A stretch of 64,000 bases of DNA from Spirosoma sp. SC4-14 (GCF_037201965.1 NZ_CP147518.1:3465001-3529000); one strand, 5' to 3'; shown: positions 35,562 to 44,717, counted from the first letter of the stretch. Notes: a model not told the origin generated them from the sequence alone. Translations and numbers: made by a program.

Positions 35562-36896
35562 ATGCAAAAGCCAAATTACATTCCCCTGGTGCTGCTGGGA
35601 GTGGTTGCCGTACTTGGCATACTTCCTGGGTTTAATGGTGTTCCAACCCAAATCGTGACCGAAGGTATCGATACAGGCGACACGGCCTGGATGATGGTAG
35701 CTACTGCGCTTGTTTTGTTAATGACTCCGGGTCTGGCGTATTTCTACGGCGGTATGGTCAATAACAAAAATGTGATTTCAACGATGCTTCAGAGCTTCAT
35801 TGCGATGGGGGTCATTAGTGTGTTGTGGGTCGTTGTTGGCTTTAGCCTGGCCTTTGGTACGTCGATTGGTGGCTTTGTTGGTAACCCAATGGACCACTTT
35901 ATGTTCAAAGGTGTACTGGATGGCAAACCCTGGTCACTGGCTTCTACCATTCCGCTGGTTGTATTTGCATTCTTTCAACTGAAATTTGCGGTGATCACTC
36001 CGGCTCTGGTAACCGGTTCGATGGCCGAGCGTATCAATTTTCGCTCATACGTATTGTTCATGATCCTGTTTAGCCTGTTCGTGTATGCTCCGCTGGCACA
36101 CATGACCTGGCATCCAGAAGGATTCCTGTTCAAACTGGGTGTACTCGATTTTGCCGGTGGTACGGTTGTACACATGTCGGCTGGTTGGGCAGCACTGGCT
36201 GGTGCTTTATACCTGAAGCGCCGTAAGTCGCACCTGGAAGCCAGCTATTTCCCACCTGCCAACATTCCATTCGTATTGCTTGGCACGGGTCTGCTGTGGT
36301 TTGGCTGGTTCGGTTTCAATGCGGGTTCGGCAGTGGGCGCTTCGCCGTTGGCTGCTTCGGCTTTCGCGACTACTAATACGGCGGCTGCGGCTGCTGGTTT
36401 GGCCTGGGTATTATTCGATGCGGCTAAAGGTAAAAAAGTATCGGCTCTTGGCTTCTGTATCGGTGCAGTAGTTGGTCTGGTTGCCATTACGCCTGCCGCT
36501 GGTTTCGTTACAATTCCGACTTCTATCTTCATCGGTACGGTTGCTTCTATAATTTCGAACTACATTGCTCACCTGCGCTCGAAATCAACGCTCGACGATA
36601 CGCTCGACGTGTTCCCCTGCCACGGTGTTGGTGGTATGGTAGGTATGGTAATGACGGGTATTTTCGCAAGCAAAAATGTTAACTCGGCCGTTGCTGATGA
36701 AGGGCTTGCCTTTGGTGAAACTACCCTGTTTATCAATCACATGATTGCGCTGGTTGCGGTTTCAGTATTTGCCTTCGCCATGTCGTATATCTTACTGAAA
36801 GTGACCGATATGATTCTGCCACTGCGCGTGTCGGAAGAAGATGAGAAATCGGGTCTGGATGTAAGCCAGCACGACGAGTTTCTGATCGAAGCTTAA
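35562..36896 (+). CDS. amtB: Ammonium transporter
   Basis: The 444-residue inner-membrane protein has an N-terminal signal-like helix and about eleven membrane spans. Conserved pore residues are visible: GTVVHMSAGWAAL and DVFPCHGVGGMVGMV hold the two pore histidines, and GLAYFYGGMVNNKNV the first motif. LLWFGWFGFNAGS and MAERINFRSYV are also typical. It conducts ammonium inward. PII regulators (glnK) normally sit beside it, but none is present here. The tail SEEDEKSGLDVSQHDEFLIE may contact regulators. It is likely cotranscribed with the porin. Confidence 0.95.
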   Translation: MQKPNYIPLVLLGVVAVLGILPGFNGVPTQIVTEGIDTGDTAWMMVATALVLLMTPGLAYFYGGMVNNKNVISTMLQSFIAMGVISVLWVVVGFSLAFGTSIGGFVGNPMDHFMFKGVLDGKPWSLASTIPLVVFAFFQLKFAVITPALVTGSMAERINFRSYVLFMILFSLFVYAPLAHMTWHPEGFLFKLGVLDFAGGTVVHMSAGWAALAGALYLKRRKSHLEASYFPPANIPFVLLGTGLLWFGWFGFNAGSAVGASPLAASAFATTNTAAAAAGLAWVLFDAAKGKKVSALGFCIGAVVGLVAITPAAGFVTIPTSIFIGTVASIISNYIAHLRSKSTLDDTLDVFPCHGVGGMVGMVMTGIFASKNVNSAVADEGLAFGETTLFINHMIALVAVSVFAFAMSYILLKVTDMILPLRVSEEDEKSGLDVSQHDEFLIEA

Positions 36897-37393
36897 GATA
36901 CGACAGCAGAGCCACAGGCACCCTGTCTGGTCGTAATGTCCAGCAGCTTTACTGTGGTTTTGTTGTACTCATGGAGCCGTCCCCACTTGGGGGCGGTTTC
37001 CTGCTTTTTGGCAGTTTCAGCAGTCTTTCTCTGAGTATTGTCGTGGGCTGGAGAATCGAAAGGTCAAAAAAACCAATGACAATATCTTTTTGTGTCCTAT
37101 TGTCCTACCAGGGCCAGTTGCTTTCCTGACGGATCAATCGCCAAATTGGGTGGCGATTGGCCAAAGGTTATTGGAGAAACAGACAGGGTAGTGGCTGTGG
37201 CGATTGTTCTGATTACCAGCCTTGAATAACGAAATGGATTCGATGAATTTTTGCGGAAGGCCATGCTGTTTTCTGGTGAAATTATTGTAAGGTTGTATTC
37301 GGGAAATGGCTTACTGGCAGTTTGCGCTCTACGGTAAATTGCCAAAAAAACGGCTTTTTGCCAACAACCCGTAACTTTTTGAGTTCTAGCAAT
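36897..37393. other. Spacer between amtB and the acyl-CoA dehydrogenase gene
   Basis: About 500 bases hold no supported gene. CCGTCCCC pairs with GGGGGCGG at about 36978-36999, followed by T residues, a weak terminator for amtB. A minus-strand open frame at 37097-37399 has no family features and was not called. Confidence 0.5.
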
Positions 37394-38602
37394 ATGCAAC
37401 CCGTAACCATGACTCCACCCCGCAATAAGGTAGACTCCTTTGAGTCGCCGGACTTTTATTGCCTGGACGATCTTCTAATGGCTGAGCACAAACTGGTGCG
37501 CTCGGCTGTCCGCGATTTTGTAAAGCGAGAAATTACACCCATCATTGAAGAACAGGCGCAGAAGGCTGAATTTCCTGTGCAGCTTGTGCCCAAATTTGGC
37601 AAGATAGGCGTATTCGGTGCTACCATTCCGGCCGAACTGGGTGGTGGCGGACTCGACCAGATTTCCTATGGACTGATGCTACAGGAAATTGAACGGGGCG
37701 ACTCGGGTATGCGATCATGCGTGTCGGTTCAGAACTCGCTGGTCATGTATCCGATTTTTACGTTTGGCTCCGAAGAACAGAAGAAAAAATACCTGCCACG
37801 TCTGTCGAAGGGTGAGTTTCTGGGTTGTTTTGGCCTAACCGAAGCGAACCATGGTTCAGATCCGGGCGGTATGGAAACTAACTTTATTGAGCGTAGTGAT
37901 TATTATCTGCTCAACGGATCGAAACTTTGGATTACCAATGGTCCCTTTGCTGATATTGCGCTCGTATGGGCAAAAAACGATCAGGGTAAAATACGATGTC
38001 TCATTGTTGAGCGAGGTATGGAGGGATTCTGTACCAACGAAATTCCCAACAAATGGTCTCTGCGGGCCAGCAGCACCGGTGAGTTAGTCTTTCAGGATGT
38101 ACGTGTGCCCAAAGAGAATATGCTACCTGAAGCGTTTGGTCTGAAGAGCGCGCTCAAATGCCTGGACCAGGCCCGATATGGCATTGCCTGGGGATCGCTC
38201 GGGGCCGCCATGGAATGCTACGAAGTTGCCCGGCGTTATGCACTTGAGCGAATCCAGTTTAACAAACCAATTGCCAGTTTTCAGTTGGTGCAAAAAAAGC
38301 TGGCCGAAATGCTGACCGATATTACCCAGGCGCAACTGCTTTGCTGGAGACTGGGTATGCTGAAAAACGAGGATAAGGCTACTAACGCTCAGATTTCGCT
38401 GGCTAAACGAAACAATATCGAAATGGCACTTCGTGTAGCCCGCGATGCGCGTCAGATTCTGGGAGCCATGGGTATTTCGGGCGAATACCCCATTATGCGC
38501 CATCTGATGAACCTCGAATCGGTGAGTACATATGAAGGCACACACGATATTCACCTGCTGATTCTGGGAGCAGCCATTACGGGCATACCTGCCTATAAAT
38601 GA
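37394..38602 (+). CDS. gcdH: Acyl-CoA dehydrogenase, glutaryl-CoA dehydrogenase type
   Basis: From MQPVTMTPPRNKVDS the protein has 402 residues. It carries the acyl-CoA dehydrogenase fold with RGDSGMRSCVSVQNSLVMYP, GLTEANHGSDPGGMET, ITNGPFADIALVWAK, and TYEGTHDIHLLILG with the catalytic Glu. The RSxxSVQ motif and overall pattern match glutaryl-CoA dehydrogenases, which decarboxylate glutaryl-CoA to crotonyl-CoA in lysine and tryptophan breakdown. Typical partners (CoA transferase, ETF) are not nearby. Whether it is glutaryl-CoA specific cannot be told, but the overall match is good. It ends at a palindromic terminator. Confidence 0.85.
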   Translation: MQPVTMTPPRNKVDSFESPDFYCLDDLLMAEHKLVRSAVRDFVKREITPIIEEQAQKAEFPVQLVPKFGKIGVFGATIPAELGGGGLDQISYGLMLQEIERGDSGMRSCVSVQNSLVMYPIFTFGSEEQKKKYLPRLSKGEFLGCFGLTEANHGSDPGGMETNFIERSDYYLLNGSKLWITNGPFADIALVWAKNDQGKIRCLIVERGMEGFCTNEIPNKWSLRASSTGELVFQDVRVPKENMLPEAFGLKSALKCLDQARYGIAWGSLGAAMECYEVARRYALERIQFNKPIASFQLVQKKLAEMLTDITQAQLLCWRLGMLKNEDKATNAQISLAKRNNIEMALRVARDARQILGAMGISGEYPIMRHLMNLESVSTYEGTHDIHLLILGAAITGIPAYK

Positions 38603-38617
38603 ATGCAATAATTATAA

Positions 38618-38646
38618 GCCTAAAAGGTCTAAATGACCTTTTAGGC
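38618..38646. terminator. Terminator-like palindrome after the dehydrogenase gene
   Basis: GCCTAAAAGGTC (38618-38629) pairs perfectly with GACCTTTTAGGC (38635-38646) over a five-base loop. It resembles the hairpin after recG and lies between convergent genes. Confidence 0.8.
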
Positions 38647-38681
38647 GTTGATCATTAGGGTTGTTTACCGGGCAGGGGCAA

Positions 38682-39074
38682 TTAATCGAACGAATAGTCG
38701 AGTGTGATTGTAGCGTGCTGGCCCTTCAGGGCAATACAGGTTCCTGTCCCGACAAGCCCCGTTAATTGTCCTGTTGCACTACCACGAATGATTGTCAGAT
38801 CGGCGCGGGCTACTCCTTTGTCGTAAGTGCCATAGCCATGCAGAACAAAACTGCCTGTGTGGTTACCAAGCCTGCCAATAACGCGTTCCATAACAATAAA
38901 AGTGCAGCAATCGGGATGCTGATACATCATTAGGTATTCTTCCCAGCTTTCGCCTTCAATATCTCCTTCGATTACATTCGTAACGCGCGATTGAGTGAGT
39001 TTAGGAGCCCCTTCCAGCTCATCGTAGGGGGCTTCTTTCCAGGTTTTGTAAATTCGTCGGGCAACAGCCAGCAT
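38682..39074 (-). CDS. DUF3224 family protein
   Basis: The 130-residue cytoplasmic protein has the family elements KEAPYDELEGAPKLTQSRVT, GDIEGESWEEYLMMYQ and RVIGRLGNHTGSFVLHGYGT. This is a small beta-barrel fold of unknown activity, often found beside regulators and stress genes. It ends a minus-strand run of three genes: WYL regulator, GyrI-like protein, this gene. The gap to the preceding gene is 40 bases, so it is probably cotranscribed. It lacks a signal peptide. Confidence 0.8.
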   Translation of the reverse strand: MLAVARRIYKTWKEAPYDELEGAPKLTQSRVTNVIEGDIEGESWEEYLMMYQHPDCCTFIVMERVIGRLGNHTGSFVLHGYGTYDKGVARADLTIIRGSATGQLTGLVGTGTCIALKGQHATITLDYSFD

Positions 39075-39114
39075 CGTGTTTGGGGAGATCGTGTGCTAAA
39101 AAGTAGGCGCAACG

Positions 39115-39558
39115 CTAGTCAACGCCAATCTGAATTTCAGTAATGTTGTTTTCGGGCTGAGTCATATCCCAGAAGCTGTAAACCTCCCGGCATACGCTGG
39201 TTAACTTATGGCCTGCCTGCTGAATGTGATTGAGTAGGGGTGGATAGGCAGAACCAAGCGTTTCCCAGGAACCGTAATGAATGGTTCCAACGTAGCGAAA
39301 AGGCTTGTAGTGCTTAAAAGACGCACCGTGGGGCTCACCATTGATTCGGTTGACCGGCAGGGCAATTTCGAGCCAGAACCGATGATCGGGATCTGAATTG
39401 ACGCCAACGTAAGTCCAGTGGACAGATCCGGTAACGTTGAGAGCAAGCCGAACCGCTTCATTATACAACGTATCGGCCGAAAACTGATGAAGCTCTTTCA
39501 GGGTTGTTTCTGCACTAAAGCAGAGCACCGTCATGGGGGGAGCCTGTTTGATTTCCAT
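39115..39558 (-). CDS. GyrI-like effector-binding domain protein
   Basis: The 147-residue protein matches the GyrI-like / AraC effector-binding fold: MEIKQAPPMTVLCFSAETT, FWLEIALPVNRI, FRYVGTIHYGSWETLGSAYP and a final WDMTQPENNITEIQIGV. Residues such as the central Tyr and the C-terminal Glu line the small-molecule pocket in the family. It has no HTH domain, so it may sense or bind a cationic or hydrophobic compound. It lies between the WYL regulator (about 90 bases) and DUF3224 (40 bases). The ligand is unknown. Confidence 0.8.
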   Translation of the reverse strand: MEIKQAPPMTVLCFSAETTLKELHQFSADTLYNEAVRLALNVTGSVHWTYVGVNSDPDHRFWLEIALPVNRINGEPHGASFKHYKPFRYVGTIHYGSWETLGSAYPPLLNHIQQAGHKLTSVCREVYSFWDMTQPENNITEIQIGVD

Positions 39559-39648
39559 TGCGATGTGAAAATTGACAATTACATCACAAAGAAAAAACAG
39601 TCCACTGACAGCCGTATGTCAGTAGTGAATTGGGAAGTTGGCCGATTG

Positions 39649-40617
39649 CTAGTAATCTTCCGAAAAAACGTTCATATAATGTTCCCGTAACTCTTCGGTG
39701 AGGGACTGAATAATCGTAAGTAGCGAGTCGGGCTGCTCAATCGTAACGGTAGTTCCATACGAAAGCAGCCAGCGGGCAAGGCCTTCCAGATAGGGCGTAT
39801 TCAACTGCATCCGAACTTTATCTCCTAAATCTTCTTCAGCTACAAAGCCCCAGGAATATTTCTGATCCTGAAGAAAACGGGCTACTTTCTTGTTGAAAAC
39901 CAGTGTCACATTCACCAGCGGTCTGTCGGGGCTGCGGTGTTCGCGATCGATGTATTCCTGCAATGACAACCGTTCGTGACGGGGGAATTTTTGTCCGGTA
40001 TCGGTGAGTGAGCGAATCCGGTCGAGTCGGAAATCCCGGTAGTCCTGACGTGTTTGACAAAAGGCAATCAGGTGCCAGGTCATGCTATAGTGATATAAAC
40101 CAACCGGTTCCACTTGTCGCTGGGTTTCGGTGTCATTATAGAGCGAATGATAGCGAAGATCGAGCACATGGTGGCGGGCAATCGCCTGTTGAATGGTCGT
40201 TAGTAGCCCATCGGCATAGGCTGGCCGGGTTCCGAACTGTGAAACGCCGACATTGGGGGCCAGATCGTCGAGATGTTCCTGGTCGGTTCGTTTGAGTACT
40301 GACTTGATTTTGAATAGTGCCGATTCAAACTCTGTTTTAACGGAATCGTCGGTCCATTTCTCGATGAGTTTAGCGCCAATCAGCAGCGAACTGGCTTCGG
40401 TAGTGGTGAACATGACGGGGGGCAAATGATAGTCGGTCAGGAAATAGCCGACACCCGCTTCAGCCCCAATAGGCACCCCTGCTTCTTCCAGCGAACGAAC
40501 ATCGCGGTAAACCGTGCGCAGACTAATACCAAACCGTTCGGCTAGTTCCTGGGCTCGAACAACACGTTTGGTTTGCAGATGAATCAGAATGGCAGTCAGA
40601 CGATCAAGGCGGTTCAT
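39649..40617 (-). CDS. YafY-type HTH/WYL transcriptional regulator
   Basis: From MNRLDRLTAILIHLQTKR the protein has 322 residues. The N-terminal winged helix (AQELAERFGISLRTVYRDVR) is followed by a WYL domain (about 140-225) in which the motif reads WHLIAFC, and RDFRLDRIRSL. A C-terminal WCX-like domain follows. WYL regulators sense nucleic acids or small molecules. It leads a three-gene operon with a GyrI-like protein and DUF3224. A nearby upstream frame was not used because ATG 40617 matches the family. Autoregulation is likely but not shown. Confidence 0.88.
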   Translation of the reverse strand: MNRLDRLTAILIHLQTKRVVRAQELAERFGISLRTVYRDVRSLEEAGVPIGAEAGVGYFLTDYHLPPVMFTTTEASSLLIGAKLIEKWTDDSVKTEFESALFKIKSVLKRTDQEHLDDLAPNVGVSQFGTRPAYADGLLTTIQQAIARHHVLDLRYHSLYNDTETQRQVEPVGLYHYSMTWHLIAFCQTRQDYRDFRLDRIRSLTDTGQKFPRHERLSLQEYIDREHRSPDRPLVNVTLVFNKKVARFLQDQKYSWGFVAEEDLGDKVRMQLNTPYLEGLARWLLSYGTTVTIEQPDSLLTIIQSLTEELREHYMNVFSEDY

Positions 40618-40668
40618 AAGGACGAACAAACGCAGATTCTGTCGAAAAACAAAGCATATTGGCAAGAA

Positions 40669-41946
40669 TCAATTATCCGACACGACAAAAACCGATTGGC
40701 TGCTATGACCGCCTTTTTGGGTGATAACAACGAAATAAAGCTCATCGATTAGCCGGGCCGAAGAACTAACCAGTTTAATTTCATGGGTGGTGCCGTCGTA
40801 ATCGATTATTTTTCGCCAGGATAGGCCATTGTCTGCTGAAACCATCAGGAGCGATCGGGTAGAACTGGCAATACTGTTGTGCAATACGGCCCATAACTCC
40901 ACCTGGCCATTGGTTTGCTTCCGTCTGACAATATCCATAACCGGACTACGGCGGTATGGATCCGGAATTACCTGTTTCGTAAAAACAGAGCCATCCTGAG
41001 TCGTAACAAGAAAGTTGGTTCCGCCCAAATAGTCTGATCCCAAAAATACGGTACCATTTAACTCAGTCATAGATAGGTAGCCACCCATCTGGTAATGAGA
41101 CTTATTGAGCCGGTGCCAGCCATCGTTCTGGCCATTAGCGGCCTGGTCGAGCCGGGATAGGCTCCGATTACACCAAATCTGCTTTTTATTATCGCCATCG
41201 GTTAAAATCAATGCGTTTAGAAACAGACTGTATTTTACCAGATGGACGTGTTTGTTGACGCCATCGCGAATAAGAAAATCGGTTTTCTGCCAGGCCTGCC
41301 CTTCGTTGGCCGCGTAATAGACATGCGCCAGATTTTGCCAGGACTTTTGCTCCCGGACAACTCCATATTCGCCCAGCAGAAGCCGCCCATCGGGTAGTTC
41401 GGTCATGCCATTATTGAATAGAAAATAGCTGCTGGTACTGCTAAGCGTTAGCACCTGCTCAAATGATTTGCCTTTATCGGTACTTCTATAAAGTTGGCCT
41501 TGACAGCATACATAAAGATGACTTCGTGCTGATAAGTAGATTGACTGAATGGGATGGGTAAATTGATAGCATATGTGAATGGAGTGGTTGACATCGGAAA
41601 GGCTATACAACGAAAAATCGTTACCAAACAGGCATCCCCAAACTTGGCCAGAGGAGTTTTGTAGGCGCATTCGCCAGGGGTGGAGTGCCTTCCTGATCCG
41701 AACCGAGGTAATAGTATCGACGGAATCGGACGATGAATTCAGAAAAACTGGCGTATGGTCGGTGAAGGTAAGGTACCGATTAGTTTGAAAGAGACCCAGC
41801 CGGTGCTTGATTTCCCAGCGCAGATAAGAAATCAGTTCCCGCCATTTGTCGGCCTGGTATACATTACGCAGAAAGCGATACCAATGGGTAGGTGTCAGTG
41901 CATACGGATTATTGAAGAATGAACGGTGGTGTGATGATAGGTCCAT
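40669..41946 (-). CDS. BNR/Asp-box repeat protein, sialidase-like fold
   Basis: The start MDLSSHHRSFFNNPYALTPT gives 425 residues. Several Asp-box repeats are visible: LYRSTDKGKSFEQV, VYYAANEGQAWQKT and LMVSADNGLSWRKI, each following the S-x-D-x-G-x-x-W pattern. They mark a beta-propeller as in sialidases and other glycosyl hydrolases. No catalytic Arg triad or Tyr/Glu pair could be matched, and there is no signal peptide. An intracellular or unconventional role is possible. It sits between the WYL operon and a GNAT gene, on the minus strand. Function is unknown. Confidence 0.7.
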   Translation of the reverse strand: MDLSSHHRSFFNNPYALTPTHWYRFLRNVYQADKWRELISYLRWEIKHRLGLFQTNRYLTFTDHTPVFLNSSSDSVDTITSVRIRKALHPWRMRLQNSSGQVWGCLFGNDFSLYSLSDVNHSIHICYQFTHPIQSIYLSARSHLYVCCQGQLYRSTDKGKSFEQVLTLSSTSSYFLFNNGMTELPDGRLLLGEYGVVREQKSWQNLAHVYYAANEGQAWQKTDFLIRDGVNKHVHLVKYSLFLNALILTDGDNKKQIWCNRSLSRLDQAANGQNDGWHRLNKSHYQMGGYLSMTELNGTVFLGSDYLGGTNFLVTTQDGSVFTKQVIPDPYRRSPVMDIVRRKQTNGQVELWAVLHNSIASSTRSLLMVSADNGLSWRKIIDYDGTTHEIKLVSSSARLIDELYFVVITQKGGHSSQSVFVVSDN

Positions 41947-42068
41947 AGTTAACGTGCTTATGGGGGTAATCAGGCGGCAGGTTGCGGCCTTCTGCACAGT
42001 TAATAGGCTGGGTTGGTAAAAGGTGAATAGAAAATTGGTAACTTGAACATAAAACTACGAGATACAGT

Positions 42069-42380
42069 ATGAATTCTGCTGAGCCCCTTGTTCGCAATAA
42101 CCGCCATCATCATCGGTTCGAGCTGGAGATCGATGGTAAACTCTCTATAATTGCTTATCAGGACATCGACGACCAGACCCTTGCTGTGGTGCATACCGAA
42201 GTGGATCGTAGTCTGGAAGGAAAAGGCGTTGGTTCGCGATTAGTTGCTGGTATGCTGAGCTATGTTGAGAGTCACGATCTGAAAATTGTGCCGCTCTGTC
42301 CCTTCGTTGCTGCTTATCTGGAACGGCATCCCGAATGGAGCCATGTCGTTTCCACGGAGTATTCGGTTAATGATTTTTGA
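42069..42380 (+). CDS. GNAT family N-acetyltransferase, YidJ type
   Basis: The 103-residue protein contains HHHRFELEIDGKLSIIAYQD, LAVVHTEVDRSLEGKGVGSR (the acetyl-CoA loop RxxGxG) and VPLCPFVAAYLERHPEW. These are features of the small GCN5-related acetyltransferases (COG2388), which are shorter than normal GNATs. The acceptor is unknown. Its 3' end overlaps the end of the convergent outer-membrane gene by 14 bases. No partner gene points to a pathway. A His-rich N-terminal stretch is visible. Confidence 0.8.
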   Translation: MNSAEPLVRNNRHHHRFELEIDGKLSIIAYQDIDDQTLAVVHTEVDRSLEGKGVGSRLVAGMLSYVESHDLKIVPLCPFVAAYLERHPEWSHVVSTEYSVNDF

Positions 42381-43086
42381 GGGGTGTCTTTTTGGGGAAC
42401 CTGGGTGAGCGGATTGGAGAGATTCGGGCTTTATATTTAACCGCTTTCCATATATCCAGAAAAAGGGCTGGAAAAATAGAGAGGCCAACACTATAGTATG
42501 TTCCGTTGAAGTTTTGCTGAATGTCGGTCTGAAATACAGAATAACGGTACCCAATCTGACCGCTCAGGCCTACCCAGCGGGTGGCTTTCCATTGGGTATA
42601 AACGCCCAGTTGTATGGGTACAAAAAAATCGCGTTTCGTTCGGTCGATGGGCGATTCCTGGCGCAGATCGATCGGTAATGCATAGGCAATGCCTCCGCCA
42701 ATTTCGGCGGGTACGCTAATAGTCCAGCGGTTGTTATTTTTGAGATTCCACCAATACAGCAGGTTCACAAACCATAGATCGGTGCGGGTATAATAGCCAA
42801 GATTAATTCGTTTGGCCGCATTTCGTCGCCAGTCAATCAATCGCAGATAGGTTGCGTAACTCAACCAGTAATAGCCAAGAGTAAGCTGGTGTCGTTTCTT
42901 GCCAAACTGAATGCCACCATTTACGCCCCAAACATTGACAGGCTGTTGTTGCAGAAAGGAATTTCGAAAGTCGAGGTTGAAAGCAGGGCGAATAAGTGCA
43001 CGTACATGCCTGTCCGAGTCGGTCGGAGTAAGGGAATCGACTGGAGTCTGAATCAGCAAACAGGCTAGCAATAACGTCTGTATCAT
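42367..43086 (-). CDS. Predicted outer-membrane beta-barrel protein
   Basis: The 239-residue protein has a signal-like start (MIQTLLLACLLIQTPVDS) and a mature part of amphipathic strands rich in Tyr and Trp, such as HQLTLGYYWLSYATY and KRINLGYYTRTDLWFVNL. It probably forms an 8-strand barrel, though no family name could be assigned. The C-terminal tail is basic (ISPIRSPRFPKKTPLKNH) and lacks the usual final Phe, which is odd for a barrel. It overlaps the GNAT gene tail and lies upstream of nothing related. Coding is supported by the strand pattern. Confidence 0.6.
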   Translation of the reverse strand: MIQTLLLACLLIQTPVDSLTPTDSDRHVRALIRPAFNLDFRNSFLQQQPVNVWGVNGGIQFGKKRHQLTLGYYWLSYATYLRLIDWRRNAAKRINLGYYTRTDLWFVNLLYWWNLKNNNRWTISVPAEIGGGIAYALPIDLRQESPIDRTKRDFFVPIQLGVYTQWKATRWVGLSGQIGYRYSVFQTDIQQNFNGTYYSVGLSIFPALFLDIWKAVKYKARISPIRSPRFPKKTPLKNH

Positions 43087-43124
43087 AATGCTGATTTAAC
43101 TCAAAAACAGGTTATCGGGTTAAA

Positions 43125-44036
43125 TCAATGACTGAATTGTTGAGAATGGGGCTCCTGGGGGTGGGTAGCGTTTCGTTTCTGTTCTTCCCGTAGCTGCCGG
43201 GTTGTTTTTCGGGAGCCATCAGGGCTCCAGCCCGGAGGGCCAAAGAGATAGCCCACCGCATTTCTGAATGAACCAGCCTTACTCAGATCCCGGCCAATAT
43301 CGGCCCATTCATGAAACGCAATTCGTACCGGATTATGTGAATCGATATTTTTGGTCAGCCCATAGGTTGGGCGGTTGCGTTCGGGTTCGAACGTACCGAA
43401 CATACGATCCCAAATGATTAGCACACCCGCATGATTTTTGTCGAGATAATCCAGGTCGGAGCCATGATGGACCCGATGATGGGAGGGCGTGTTGAAAATA
43501 TACTCGATCGGTGCCGGAAATTTATTGATCAGTTCGGTATGAATCCAAAACTGATAGAGTAGGCTGATGGCCTGCATAGTCATAACCGCAACCGGCGAAA
43601 AGCCCACCAAAGGGAGCCAAACCCAGAAAATAAATGCACCACTGAGGTTACCAGTCCAGGTTTGGCGTAGCGCCGTGCCGAGGTTGTATTTCATGGATGA
43701 GTGGTGTACTACGTGCGATGCCCAGAAATAGCGGCTACTATGACTAATCCGGTGAAACCAGTAGTAACTGAAATCGTCGGCAAAAAAAAGCAGCACCCAT
43801 GCCCACCACTGGGTCATATCGATCGTAAACAGCCGAACCTGATACACCAGCGAATAAGCACCAAACACAATCACTTTTCCGACAATGCCAATAATAACAT
43901 TGCCAATTCCCATCGACAGGCTACTGGCCGTGTCTTTGGCATTGTAATAATCCTTTTGCTGAATGGCCGTTACTATCACTTCAGCAACGAGCAGAATAAC
44001 AAAGCCCGGTATTGCATACTGAATCAGATCCTTCAT
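43125..44036 (-). CDS. Sterol desaturase / fatty acid hydroxylase family protein
   Basis: The 303-residue membrane protein has four to five helices and the histidine boxes of the di-iron hydroxylase family: FHRISHSS, HVVHHSS and HHRVHHG, the latter near PSHHRVHHGSDLDY. It uses oxygen to hydroxylate a lipid or related hydrophobic substrate. The C-terminus is long and basic (KTTRQLREEQKRN). It lies 88 bases upstream of the response regulator on the same strand, without an obvious link. The substrate is unknown; hopanoid, carotenoid and fatty acid are all possible. Confidence 0.88.
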   Translation of the reverse strand: MKDLIQYAIPGFVILLVAEVIVTAIQQKDYYNAKDTASSLSMGIGNVIIGIVGKVIVFGAYSLVYQVRLFTIDMTQWWAWVLLFFADDFSYYWFHRISHSSRYFWASHVVHHSSMKYNLGTALRQTWTGNLSGAFIFWVWLPLVGFSPVAVMTMQAISLLYQFWIHTELINKFPAPIEYIFNTPSHHRVHHGSDLDYLDKNHAGVLIIWDRMFGTFEPERNRPTYGLTKNIDSHNPVRIAFHEWADIGRDLSKAGSFRNAVGYLFGPPGWSPDGSRKTTRQLREEQKRNATHPQEPHSQQFSH

Positions 44037-44090
44037 GTTTTTTCTGTGTTCAGTGCAAATTAGTGATTTTGTTAGCTTTATTCAAGATAC

Positions 44091-44717
44091 TTACTCGGTC
44101 CAGCCCTGGGCCTGGCTTATGCGGATGAGGTCGACCAGGCTATTGATACCTAACTTAAGATAAATGTTTTTGCGGTGACTTTTTACGGTTTCGTAGGCAA
44201 TGCAAAGATCGTTAGCAATCTGTTCTGCATTTTTGCCAGCAACTAACGCTCGGATCACTTCTTTTTCGCGCCGGGTGAGCAGAAAACCTTTCACGAAATC
44301 GTCGGACGATTCGGGGAACTTCTGAAGTTTCGGGTCAAAAAAGCGGCCTCCTTCCAGCACCGTCTGAATTCCATTGATTAGTACTTGAGATGGAGAGTCT
44401 TTCAGCAGGTAACCTTCCAAGCCCAGGGATTGAGCTTCGGCTACGAAATGAGCATGGTTGTACATGGTTACCAGCATGATTTTCAGCCGGGATACCTGCT
44501 GACGAAGCATACGGGCCGCTTCGAGCCCGTTCAGATTGGGTAAGTTGATGTCTAACAAAAGCAGTTCGGGCGAGTGAGCCTGAATAGTATACAGTAGATC
44601 GGCTCCGTCGAAAACCTGCCAGATATGGCCAAACAGAGGCCGTAGCATACTGGCTACTGCATCGTTGAACATTCGGTGATCATCGGCGATCAGGATTTTT
44701 CCCTGAGACGAACTCAT
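44091..44717 (-). CDS. LuxR-type response regulator (NarL family)
   Basis: From MSSSQGKILIADDHRMFNDA the protein has 208 residues. The receiver domain has the acidic pair in ADDHR, the phosphorylated Asp in LLLLDINLPNLNG, and Lys in GYLLKDSPSQ. The LuxR HTH has LTRREKEVIRALVAGKNAEQ and ETVKSHRKNIYLKLGINS. It overlaps the preceding kinase by 38 bases, so it is the cognate partner. A TTG five codons upstream was not used. Targets are unknown. Confidence 0.93.
   Translation of the reverse strand: MSSSQGKILIADDHRMFNDAVASMLRPLFGHIWQVFDGADLLYTIQAHSPELLLLDINLPNLNGLEAARMLRQQVSRLKIMLVTMYNHAHFVAEAQSLGLEGYLLKDSPSQVLINGIQTVLEGGRFFDPKLQKFPESSDDFVKGFLLTRREKEVIRALVAGKNAEQIANDLCIAYETVKSHRKNIYLKLGINSLVDLIRISQAQGWTE

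Noticed and set aside
37097..37399. Minus-strand frame between amtB and the dehydrogenase gene
   Set aside because: About 55-100 residues with no domain, signal or family resemblance, and no partner. Possibly a chance frame.
40669..41946. True sialidase
   Set aside because: Asp-box repeats alone do not show the active-site Arg triad or the Tyr/Glu pair, and a signal is missing.
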